Shown: one piece after another, positions 54,691-64,000 of the stretch
Numbering within the stretch: position 1 is the stretch's first letter
Layout: each line of letters starts with the position of its first letter
DNA from: Rutpela maculata
Lineage: Eukaryota > Arthropoda > Insecta > Coleoptera > Cerambycidae
Direction of reading: 5' to 3'
Length of the DNA: 64,000 bases
NCBI GenBank assembly: GCA_936432065.2
Contig: OW386286.2
Location: 16,737,179 to 16,801,178, forward strand
Translations under genes and position numbers: made by a program
The notes under the pieces: generated by a model
Seen by the model: the letters and a program-made list of their open reading frames with translations, nothing else
Databases searched by the model: none
Told to the model about the DNA's origin: nothing

Positions 54691-55083
54691 CACCGAGGTA
54701 CAGCCAGCTGACATTTATATTCATTAACAGTAGCATATAAGCTGTCATCAGGTAAATTTTTAGTTGAGAGGAAATCATTGAATGTATAATTTTTTTTTTC
54801 ATGTTCAAGAGACCAGCTGACGTATAATACACCACGTTATAGTCAGCTGACTTTTTTTTTCTTCAAGATATTGGATTAGCTATAGTTTGACAAATTTTTA
54901 GTCAGGAGGAAATGACTAAAAATATTTTTTTTCTCCGTGCGTGGGAGGCTACCGCCGCTCATCCCACCCACGGAACCGCAGCTGACGTTTACGAGGCTTT
55001 ATAATACAACTCCCTGATGCATTCCACTAATTACCGCTTGAGAGGGACTTGGTCATGAAAATCTGTCACTGGCTCTTAGACTA

Positions 55084-57286
55084 TTACTTTATCAGGATTT
55101 TTTCCCCGTGCAATTAATAACATTTGCAAAAATGTAAAATTCTTTCTTCATCCCAAAACAGTACAAAAACCGACTCGCATATAACACAATACAAAATCCA
55201 TTGTACAAAAGTTATGAAAAATTCCGCGCGCGGCGCTTCTAGTTATTTTGCAGATAGTATATCATTCGTGCAGTTTGCGGTTATTTCCTAAAATTATTTA
55301 GTTGTATTCGGTCTATGATATTAAATTATAGTGTGTACCATATTTAAAAGTGTTTAACTTGTTTTAGACGTGACTGAAAAAGGTTATTTCAAAGGTCAAT
55401 CGGATAATTTACGCCGTACGCCTGCCGGGTGTATGCCATATGCTACTGCCTCACAAAAATATTCATAAATAAAAAACTATAAGTCCTAGATGAAAATTTT
55501 TTTTTTTCAAAAACTTCTGCTCTATCTTGGCTTCAATTACTTCGCTGCATGTATATGAAAATTTCCAAAAAATAAAAAAGTTTGTCGCTTAGTCAAAATA
55601 TGAGTACATTCTTAGCGAAGTAATAAGTTCATTGTTATTTAAAAAAATAATAAACAATAATCGATAGAAACAAAAAGACCGTTGGAAACGTTTGTTTGTG
55701 TACTTGAATTAAAAAAAAAAATAAGTTTTTTCGAAATAAGAAATATCTGTGCCACAAAAAAATATCGTAAATAGCCATTTCTTATGTAGAATTGTTCACT
55801 TTATAAAAACTATAAGGTCTGGTTCTGGTTCGCTGACTTTTATGGTCTATTTCGTTCCACTATTAAGGCAACGTCCCTAAATGGAATTAATTTAACTGTA
55901 CTCTAGCGCTGGCGTCTCCTGTTACATGACGTCACGCCTTGTCGCGCGCCTAACAGATTTATTCAAATTTTAATGTTGAATACCGTTTGTAAAAGAAAAA
56001 TTAAGAAAAAATCCTTTACACAGTGTGTTTTGTATTAAGTAAATATTTTAAAAATACAAAAATTATATTTTTTGCAAAGGGCCTATTAGATAAGCATATA
56101 CTTTAATAATAAACTTGAGAAGACAACTTTGCCTTACGAAAAAAGGTGTAAAGAAGATGCTTTAACCCCGGCGTAACGTCAATTTCGTAGTTCCAATGCT
56201 TAACGCCAGGGCCTCTGGCGCTACATCTTAAGCGTTACACCACCTGGCCCAGAGGGCGTAACGCTTAGCTGGAATCGTGAATACGTGTGTCGATATTCAC
56301 ACTTACAAAATTCGGATCCCCAAGTCGACTATGACTCTTCGACAGGAATACCAAATCTTCTCATCTGTGAAAAATTACTACTCCACGTCAATTTCTGACT
56401 ACACTAAATTAAAATATTAAAATTGAACAAAAATGAGCCGAATTTTTTCAGTGGGTACATAATTTTATCGCTGTTATATGTGTTCGATTACAATATAATG
56501 CGTGGTAGTAGTTGATAAGGGCGTATTTATAGAGTAGGCAGAACGATAACTGATAAAGACGCAACGAATTGTTTTGTGTCACTTGTATATCTATATATAG
56601 TATATAATATAGACATTTAACTGCTTGGGTGCATTAATGTAACTAAAACAATATAATGTAAGACACACTTAATTATTTATTTATAAGTATTTTTTACAAA
56701 AGAAATTTAGAAATATAGTATTCATATTTAGTAAGTGACCGACTAATTAACATTACTTTTTTATAAATGTATGACCGCAGCTCTATAACTATGAAAATTC
56801 ATTAGAGTGAAGGTCGTGATATTCCCAGTCAATGTAACCAGAAATAAAATGATAATTACAATTTATTATCATATCGTAATTAACGTGTTCAAAATATGCA
56901 AATTTCCCTATGTAATGTAGTTTTATTTAGTTCACAAAGAAAATTTTGTTGATTTATTAATATAGTCCGGAATAAATTCTGTAATTTGAATGTAGAATAT
57001 TTTGTAAAAAATCCTAAAGCATGTTAATTTTACTTTTTCACTAGCCACATTTCAACTATGATGTCCTTAGTTTATTTTTACCCGAAAGGATACGACTGTA
57101 GAAGAATTCACCACCGTTCGTTTGAAGGACATGGCACTATTATTTATTATGGGCGCCAGTCGCGCTCCCCTCTTTGACTTAGAGTGGCTAATTTCTACTC
57201 TCAGTGGGGTTCGGTTAAGATAAGAGATGACCTAAGACCGATGGCCTGTAATAGTCCAGAAAGGTTTCAGTTCGTACCTACCGTGG
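55084..57286. other. No clear gene
   Basis: GC-rich patches in otherwise AT-rich DNA: GGAAAATTCCGCGCGCGGCGC near 55230, GTCACGCCTTGTCGCGCGCC near 55930, and 56165-56280 with GCGTAAC / GTTACGC words (TAACGCCAGGGCCTCTGGCGC and CTGGCCCAGAGGGCG) that form several hairpins. Frames are short and motif-free. Confidence 0.4.
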
Positions 57287-57964
57287 ATTCCTTATTAGGG
57301 AGGGCCAAGAAAATCGAAATTGTTCAAATCGAAAATTAATAGTGCGGAAAACTTGCATTTGGTGCTCAGTAACATTACTGCAAATTTCACTAAAATTAAT
57401 TTAGGTCTTGAGGTTCCACGGGGCACTTAGAAATTTAAAATTTTTGATTTTTTTTTCTTTTCAAAATTGATACTTAATAGAATTCAAAAGTTATATTTGA
57501 TCCTAAGGATAATAGTACAGTAACCAGAGGTTTTAACTTCGGAATAATGTCATATTGAACGGATTTCGTCCATTTTTTGCAGTATAATAGTAAATGCTTC
57601 ACAGAAAAGTTTCTATATTGTGCGGGGACTTGCTAATTTATAGGGGGTGGCACTTAAAAAATTTATATATATATTTATTGGAGCTGAAATAGAATCAAAT
57701 TTTAAGACTCAAAGGTTCTATACAATTTTTCACATAAATTGATAGTTTTTAAGTTATAACAACTTCAAAATTGCGATTTTAGGTTAAAAAAAAGGTATTT
57801 CCAAACGACTTTCGTCAAGTATCTCGAAAAGTATTATTTTATCGAAAAAATGTTACAGACCAATTACAGAAAGTACAAACTGGGAAATTATTATATTTTT
57901 TGTTTACTGATGTAGGATTAATAATTTCGGAGATATTTAAGTTTATATTTGGTATCCAAGTGTT

Positions 57965-58860
57965 TCGAAATTACCTTTAAAGTTTCAAATGCATTTTTTT
58001 CTAAAGCAAGTGCTTTAAATGAGCAAACAAATTTGAGCATCTAGGTAATGCTACATCTTAACGAAAAACTGTATTTGAGATAATTTTTTTAAATTACTGG
58101 CTAATTAGAGTAACGAAATGGCGACCTTGTTATATAAAAAAATATAAATACGCATATTTTTCCGTCATAACTTCTTTATTTCTTATGCTACAGGAACGAG
58201 TAAAATAATTTGAAAGCGCAATTAATTGTCTTTAATTTCATTTCTTAGCATGCGTCACGTAGGTGTCACAATTTCTGAGATATTTAACATTTAAACTGCA
58301 CTTTTCGTTTTATAAACGCTCGGACGCCATTTGTAAACTTTCATATCTCCGAAACTATTAAATCTATGTAAATAAATAAACAAGCGAAATTCATTATCAG
58401 TTTATGAGCTTTATTTTTGGTCTCTACCCATTTTTCAATAAAACTAATATTTAATGAGATATTTGGAAAAGGAAAAAAAAATACGTTTTATCGAAAATAC
58501 CTTTATAGTTTAAACTGTATTTTTTTCTAAAGCAAGTGCTGTATACAAACCAAAAAATTTGAGCATCTACTTCATGCTATATATTAATGAGAAACAGTGT
58601 TTGAAATTCCTTTTTTTTAATTACTGGCTAATTACAGTAGCAAAATGGCGACGTTGTTATTAAAAAAATGTGTAGACGTACATTGCTTCGGTCATAACTT
58701 CTTTGTTTTTTATGTTACAGAAACAAATAAAAAAACAGTTGAAAGCTTAATTAATAACCTATTATTCTACCTATTAGCATCCTTGATGTAGATGTCACAG
58801 TTTCTGAGATAGTTAACTCTCACTATAAATAATTATCTTATGATGCCAAATGTAAACTTA
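57965..58860. repeat. Direct duplication in the loop, spacing about 530 bp
   Basis: CTAAAGCAAGTGCT, AATTTGAGCATCTA, TTACTGGCTAATTA, AAATGGCGAC, GTCATAACTTCTTT and ATGTCACA.TTTCTGAGAT occur at 58000-58290 and, in the same order, at 58534-58820. Moderately diverged. As in FB-2, the loop is a diverged tandem of the same sequence. Confidence 0.75.
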
Positions 58861-59536
58861 AATATCTCCGAAATTGTTAATCCTACATCAATAAACAAAA
58901 AATAAAAATAATTCCCAGTTTGTACTTTCTGTAATTGGTCTGTAACATTTTTTCGATAAAGTAATACTTTTCGAGATACTTGACTAAAGCTCTTTGAAAA
59001 TACTTTTTTTTAAGCTAAAATCGCAATTTTGAAGTCGTTTTAACTTAAAAACTATCAATTTATGTGAAAAATTGCATAGAACCTTTTCTTCTTAAAATTT
59101 GATTCTACTTCAGCTCCAATAAATATATATATTTTTGATGCATCCACCCACCCCCTATAAATTAGCAAGCCCCCCGCACAATATAGAAACTTTTCTGTGA
59201 AGCATTATACTGCCAAAAATGAGCGAAATCTGTTCAATATGACATTATTCCGAAGTTTTGCATATTTTTTACCTCTAGGTACTGTACTATAATGTGTTTC
59301 CAAATATTCGCTAAATTTAAAATTGGCTGCTGAAAGTAAAAAATAACGATTGAATGAGTAACTGTGCAGCTCTTAGTTTACGTTGGAGTTTTTCAAAGCA
59401 ATCCAGGTCCTACCACAAGGAGGTGGCTACGCCTCGAGTAGCGCCCGTGCGCTCCCAACCTTCCTTACCTTTGGGGCACCTTTAGAGAATATTGAATACT
59501 TTATAGTTTGTTTTGTGCTCAAACTTGGACATTATT

Positions 59537-60072
59537 CGGCTGTCCCAAGTCAAAACACTGTATAAGCCAGTTTCATCAAAAATCATATTTTTACATTTTT
59601 TGATATAAAGTATCAACATCTACCAATCCGTGATTGAGGAAAACTAAAATTCCTATGAGTTTGTGAAAAAAGTTCATGTGTAAACACTGTATATCCACTA
59701 ACCGAATCAAGTTACCAATTTAAAACACTGTATATCCACTTTCCTAAATATAAACACTGCATGTGTCGGATATACCGTGTTTCAACTTGGTTTTGGGATA
59801 TACAGTGTTGGAATTTTGGTTAAATTTACCTGTTAACGACGCCGAACCAAATCTCATCCAGACTATGGGTTAGAGCAACTAAATCGGGAATCGGAGACCC
59901 TAACACATGAATAACAATACAACTTTGTTTATTAAGAAACGTATAAATAAATTAGCTATTTTTCGATATAAATGTGTTTTGCTTAATGAACTTTTCCAAT
60001 TTTCAGCCGATTTTTCCCAAATCTAAACACTGAATGTGTTCAAAACCTAAGTGTTTTGACTTGGGACAGCCG
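59537..60072. mobile_element. Small TIR element with AACACTGTATATCC repeats, TATT duplication
   Basis: CGGCTGTCCCAAGTCAAAAC at the left and, inverted, CGGCTGTCCCAAGTCAAAAC at the right; TATT at 59533-59536 and 60073-60076. AAACACTGTATATCCAC-type words occur at about 59557, 59682, 59724 and 59753, and inverted at 59777-59810. No gene. The layout (long TIR plus repeated word that contains a TIR part) is like the pogo element. Confidence 0.82.
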
Positions 60073-60453
60073 TATTGCTCTAGAATGCAATCTGATACTA
60101 ATGAAACCATCTCGATATTCGGTTCCAAAAACTGAGGCAGCAGCATCCGTAACAATCTTAACACATCTTTCCCCACCCTGTGTGACAAGCAAATTCCGGC
60201 ATATCAATTTCTGTATTCCCTAAAATACACAAGTATAGAACCTCATCTGAAATACTACGTAGGATGGGCGGCTCAGTTACTTTGTATTCATTCCATTGAA
60301 TCATTTCGGTATAATCCGTTTGCATTAAAGTTAAGCTTCGGAATTATAAACTGTCTCACTTAATTTAATAATAGGAAGTAGTTCAATGAACAACTTCCTG
60401 TTATTGATTTTCAAGCAATTGCAACAGATATTCGTTAACTTGACAATTTCAAA

Positions 60454-61053
60454 GTGGATAATCTAGGCTCAGATAAAAAATATTTATTACGAATGTGTAA
60501 AGCAATTAATTCTGGTTCTTGCTCAGAAAATCTTTCGCATAGAGATCCTGAAAAATTATCACACAGTAGATGGGTAACAGCTGCCAACAGAATTTTGCGT
60601 CTTTACGTTGCTTCTGCATGAGGACCCTTCTGCGGAACTTAAAATTCTCGCAGAATTAGTAGTGAAAGTGTATACCAGGGTATGGTTTAAAATTAAAACC
60701 GAGTCCTCTTGCACAAACAGAGCAGTACATCTGTGGGAAATGATTCACTATTCCAGATATATTTCAAAAGAGATCAAGATATTATTGACCAAGTTATTCA
60801 GCGAAACGCGTTTTTCCCATCCTGAAAGTCTTCTAGCCATGATTGCTGATGATCGTAAACATGTATTAAGAGTTAGGACTGAGACATGTTATTAAATTAA
60901 GAAAAGAAAGGACTGAAGTGAGACAGTTTATAATTTCGAAGCTTAACTTTGATACAACGGATTATAGCGAAATGATTCAGTGGAATGAACGCAAAGTAAG
61001 CCGTTCATCCTACGTAGTATTTCAGATGAGGTTCTATACTTGTGTATTTTAGG
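60454..61053 (+). pseudogene. Fragment of a multicopy insect protein (SRWVTAANRILRLY family), two frameshifts
   Basis: Three frames in sequence: VDNLGSDKKYLLRMCKAINS to LSHSRWVTAANRILRLYVAS (stop at 60619), then DPSAELKILAELVVKVYTRV, WFKIKTESSCTNRAVHLWEM and SHPESLLAMIADDRKHVL (to about 60875), then ELGLRHVIKLRKERTEVRQF and KLNFDTTDYSEMIQWNERK (to 61053). I know this order (H.RW.TTANR.LRLY, VKVYAP.WF.IK, YF.HPENLLLAM..D.+KHIRELGLR) from uncharacterised dispersed arthropod proteins; its function is unknown to me. The segment after 60905 is repeated inverted in the left arm of the element. Confidence 0.7.
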
Positions 61054-61732
61054 GAATGCAAAAATTAATATACTAGAATTTACTGCCACACACAGGGTGT
61101 GGAAGATGTGTTAAGATATTGTTATTGAAGTTGCTACCTCAATTTTTGGAACCGAAAATCGAGATGGTTTCATTAGAAGCAGGTTGCATTCTAGAACAAA
61201 AATGCCCAAGTTGGAGCACACTATAAAGTATACAATACTCTCTAAAGGTCCCCCAAGGGTAAGGGAGGTTGGGAGAGCACGGGCTTGGCTCGAGGCGCAG
61301 CACCTCTTCGTGGTGGGCCCGGGGCTCCGGCCGGGATTGCTTTAAAAAACCTCAATGTAAACTAAGAGCTGCGCAGTTACTCATTCAATCGTTAAACGTA
61401 TTTAGACAATTTTTTTAAATTTCAGCAACCAATTTTTTAAAATGATTTAATTTTTTCGAAACTTAAGTAATTTTTGAAACATGTAAACATCATTTAAATT
61501 TAGCGAATATTTGGAAACACATTGTTAAAGACCCAATATAACTCTTGAATCCTATTAAATATAAATTTTGAAAAGAAAAAAAAATCAAAAATTGCCCTGT
61601 AGAACCTCAAGACCTAAATTAATTTTAGTGAAATTTTGCAGTAATACTACTGAGCACCAAATGCAAGTTTTCCGCACTATTAATTTTCAATTTGAACAAT
61701 TTCTATTTTTTCGGCCCGCCCTATTCCTTATT

Positions 61733-63250
61733 GCTTCCTCCAATATCTCCGCCTTCTTACGATGCACTGATCTTATCTCTAACACTGCTTATTAATCTAT
61801 CACTTCTTAATATCCTAATTACTTTAATAGAGTTCCTTCCTTCAGTTTCTGTGACCCGATCAACAGACTTGTGGGCCTTATGAGGGCCCCTTACATTTAG
61901 TTATCGACCTAACACATAAGAGCTCCCGAGAGGTTAAACTTAAAATTAATCATTCAATCAAGAAAATGCAACTAATACTAATACCATTTATTGGGGTAAT
62001 TCAAGTGTACAGTAATATGTGCAAGAGCCTATCTAATAATATATAAGAATCTGCCTACCAAACATGGCAAGGGGGACGCCTCCTTTAGAGGACGTGCATC
62101 TCAACCAGAGAGTATATAGTAGCAATCGACTTGGCACAAAAAGATTCGCAACTTCCTAGAAGAGTAACAGTGCTGTTTGACTTGGATTGAAGGAAACATT
62201 TTCCTGATCCCCATCATTATTTATGCCGGTGGAGACCATAATTGGCCACGTTTTCAGTTTAAATTTACGTGTAATCACCCTTATTGTTCGAAAAAGATCT
62301 TTGCTATTGTTGTGGTCACTATGTGGTTCCAATTATTTACGGATTTGAATTCTTCGCGTCAGTTTGTTATACTGTTCTGAATCTAAGGCAGTGTTGATAC
62401 CTTGGGCCATCAAATTTTTCTTGGCTTTTACTTCAATTAGAATTTAGTAAATAAGGTGTCAAAATTTCAGATAAATGTTTTCTTAATCGCCCCTTGTTAT
62501 GTTTAAAATCCGATTGTGATTTTCTTATTGAATTCAAATCTATGACGGAAACTCTAATTAGTTTTTAAAATGTGTATTTATGTCTCAATAATCAGACCAG
62601 TAGATCCGTGCGGTGAATACTTTACGTGACTCTCCCTGTACACTAACTAAAAATAAACAAATTGCATAATTACAGTATTGGAGCATGTGTGTGTATATCA
62701 ATAATAGGACTATACGATTTATGACAGCGGTAAAGCATAATATGCCAATACAATGTGTTCGAAATAAATAAAAAATATAAGTATACATGAAAATAGTAAA
62801 TGAAAGTTTTAACGACTATATATACATCAACGTAAGTTGGAATGTTGCGATAATTCGTAATTAGGTAAATATAAAATAAACAATTAAAATGCGTCACCTA
62901 CAAAGTGTTCATATAAAACTATAACTCCCATTACTTTGTAAGTTAATATGATTAGATCGTTCTTCAGAAGAAATGAGCAATATGCATGAATTTTAAAAAT
63001 GCATTAATTTATTATTTTTTCATTATACATATTATATAAGCCGAGTATATAATAAAAGGAAACTATAAAAAAAGTTATTTTGTAAAAAAAAATCATTTTA
63101 AAATTAAAATTTTATCGGAACAAAACCACGTGTCTATAAACGGTACTGATGTCATCTGGCACAACGTTTTAGTTTCATCCATAGACCGCAGATTTCTAAA
63201 TTCACCGGTGGAGCGCATCAGTAGGAAATACCATTATATGATTGGCTAAT
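61733..63250. other. No gene seen
   Basis: Frames of 60-75 residues are motif-free. CCATTTATTGGGG, GGCAAGGGGGACGCCTCC near 62065-62085 and similar GC patches do not form recognisable elements. 62400-63110 is plain AT-rich DNA. Confidence 0.35.
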
Positions 63251-63478
63251 TTGAAAAACACAGCCAATCAGCTTCGTATTTTATCCACCCAGCGGTAAAT
63301 TTAGAAAAGTACGGAGACAAGTGACAAGTTTGATAGCTTTGACAGTTTACATCTGCTAGTGCTGAAATATTAAATTGTGTGTTAATTAAATGTTAAATTT
63401 TAGTCTGCTGACCTTTAAATATCGATTTGTTTATTTTTGTAAAAATTATTAGTGTATTAATTTATCTAAGTGGTAAAA
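63200..63478 (+). promoter_or_regulatory. Possible promoter: CCAAT-type words upstream of a coding fragment
   Basis: ATGATTGGCTAATTTG and CACAGCCAATCAGCTTCG near 63238-63275 hold inverted and direct CCAAT words some 200 bp before the ATG at 63479. No TATA box in a convincing place. Only a weak suggestion. Confidence 0.25.
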
Positions 63479-63645
63479 ATGACGAACAGCGACTTTGTGC
63501 AAGCTCAAAGTGACAATTTGCCGAAAATCGACGTGTTTATGATGAGCAATTTTTTGGTAATAATACCGATTATATCAGTGCAGAAATTGGAGGTGGAAAA
63601 GCGACAAGGATGCATCATTCATTGTTCGTAACAATAAATTTGTTT
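63479..63645 (+). pseudogene. 5' fragment of a multicopy arthropod gene, frameshifted
   Basis: MTNSDFVQAQSDNLPKIDVF, MMSNFL, and in a second frame NNTDYISAEIGGGKATRMHH. I associate F.QAQS..LP.ID..M...FF..N.DY.SAE.(R)G.K with the N-terminus of dispersed insect proteins that continue with a SWIM-type zinc finger; that continuation is not in the window. The frame shift after MMSNF and the lack of further coding make it a relic. Confidence 0.4.
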
Positions 63646-64000
63646 ACGCTCACTTTTATCCTTTTACTGCAGTTAGATTTAGATACCTAACCTCAGAATA
63701 TGTAAACATAATGCATTATTTTAATATTTTTATCAATATTAACTATTGTTTTTCGTCTCAGATTATATAACTTTTTTATATTAAATAGTTTGCCACCACT
63801 AAGTACATAGATTAAATATCTGTTGAAAATAATACTAATAAACATTGCCAATGCTAAATGCCGGATGACGTCACACGCAAATGGCGGGAAACTTGCTTCG
63901 TTTGAACGTGTCTAAATTCTCAGCGAAACTGAATTATTTTTTTATCCTTTAATTCCGATAAAAAAAAAATAAAAAATACATAGAAAATAACGCTTTTTAG
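63646..64000. other. No gene seen
   Basis: AT-rich; GGATGACGTCACACGCAAATGG and GGCGGGAAACTTGC near 63862-63898 are GC-rich islands (a CRE-like TGACGTCA) without a nearby frame. Confidence 0.35.

Larger units (their letters stand above)
52413..55081. mobile_element. 2.7-kb palindrome with GTCAGCTGAC arrays, transposase exons in arms and gene fragment in loop
   Basis: Arms of 693 bp (52413-53105 and 54389-55081) are virtually identical in their inner parts and more diverged at the outer ends (GACCGGGAGCC against GTCTAAGAGCC). TA on both sides (52411-52412 and 55082-55083) suggests a Tc1/mariner-type duplication. The palindromic word CAGCTGAC/GTCAGCTG occurs at least five times per arm (near 52510, 52645, 52674, 52782, 52812). 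The loop of 1.28 kb contains a two-exon coding fragment on the minus strand. No other transposase. Confidence 0.85.
59292..61522. mobile_element. Palindromic element whose arms include coding sequence
   Basis: Ends ATGTGTTTCCAAATATTCGC on both sides, within the right arm of 57297-61722; the other arm gives the empty site near 57505. Arms (59292-59536 plus 60077-60400, and about 60905-61522) share GAGCTGCGCAGTTACTCATT-like, AAAGGTCCCCCAAGGGTAAG-like, GGTTCCAAAAACTGAGG-like and CATCCTACGTAGTATTTCAG words. The right arm is at the same time the 3' part of the coding fragment 60454-61053. The left arm carries the 536-bp element 59537-60072. Confidence 0.75.
57297..61722. mobile_element. Foldback element with 10-bp duplication, host to two nested elements
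   Basis: Ends AGGGAGGGCCAAGAAAAT and, inverted, AGGGCGGGCCGAAAAAAT; ATTCCTTATT at 57287-57296 and 61723-61732. The left arm 57297-57960 mirrors 58850-59291 plus 61523-61722 (shared: AACTTGCATTTGGTGCTCAG, TTGTGCGGGG, TTATTGGAGCTGAA, AGAAAGTACAAACTGGGAA). The right arm is cut by the 2.2-kb palindrome 59292-61522. A 10-bp duplication would fit Mutator-like elements; no transposase seen. Confidence 0.82.

Noticed and set aside
56160..56290. GC-rich hairpin cluster with GTTACGC words considered as tRNA or structured RNA
   Set aside because: No B box, and arms do not give a cloverleaf; several short inverted words only.
57151..57158. TGGCGCCC on the minus strand, similar to a tRNA-Lys primer-binding site, suggesting an LTR between about 57160 and 62100
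   Set aside because: No second LTR, no TG...CA limits and no gag/pol in the window; eight bases are too few.
57252..57265. TAGTCCAGAAAGG as another foldback end
   Set aside because: The foldback that follows begins at 57297 with its own 10-bp duplication; no inverted partner of TAGTCCAGAAAGG was found.
63200..64000. Start of a host gene with CCAAT promoter
   Set aside because: The coding part breaks after about 30 residues and the family is multicopy; kept only as a low-confidence relic.

Overview
The window looks like about 64 kb of AT-rich intergenic DNA from a large, repeat-laden arthropod genome, most likely an insect. The element families (CR1/Jockey-type LINE, Tc1/mariner, pogo, hAT, Harbinger-type, a gag-bearing LTR element) and several fragments of insect-type multicopy proteins suggest this. 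I cannot fix the order; a beetle or hemipteran would fit. I find no intact host gene. The only long intact reading frame in a structurally complete element is a pogo-like transposase (15266-17242).

Layout. 1-3248: a minus-strand LINE with ORF1 (SGNH-like) and ORF2 (endonuclease + RT), running off the left edge. 4735-10825: a Tc1/mariner remnant split by a stack of nested inverted-repeat elements, one holding a near-perfect hAT palindrome. 12427-13147: a hairpin/proto-microsatellite repeat, with a second copy at 51290-51926. 14846-17723: the pogo element with TA target duplications. 18142-25899: a foldback element carrying a 5.5-kb element with a 9-bp duplication. 26003-28849: a second foldback inside another copy of the mariner remnant. 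30444-32914: a third kind of foldback. 33700-37906: LINE and Tc1 relics and small palindromes. 39566-42474: a third TAGTCCA foldback with a hAT in it; a second hAT lies beside it at 42513-43430. 46841-49160: a gag-only LTR retrotransposon. 49170-50440: a fourth TAGTCCA-type foldback. 51935-52320: a Harbinger-type transposase fragment split by a hAT MITE. 52413-55081: a 2.7-kb palindrome with transposase exons in its arms and a spliced gene fragment in its loop. 57297-61722: a foldback with a 10-bp duplication that contains two further nested inverted-repeat elements and a coding fragment.

Most interesting: (a) foldback elements sharing a TIR that starts TARTCCA, with 3-bp duplications (ATT, TTA, AGT); (b) three elements sharing a CCC....AGCA TIR, each with its own array of a palindromic word (GACGTC, GGATATCC, GGACGTCC); (c) foldbacks whose arms and loops hold pieces of protein-coding genes. 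Comparable arrays of short palindromic words also occur at the ends of hAT, pogo and unclassified elements. Boundaries and duplications were read by eye; similarities to protein families are from motif recognition, not from a search.
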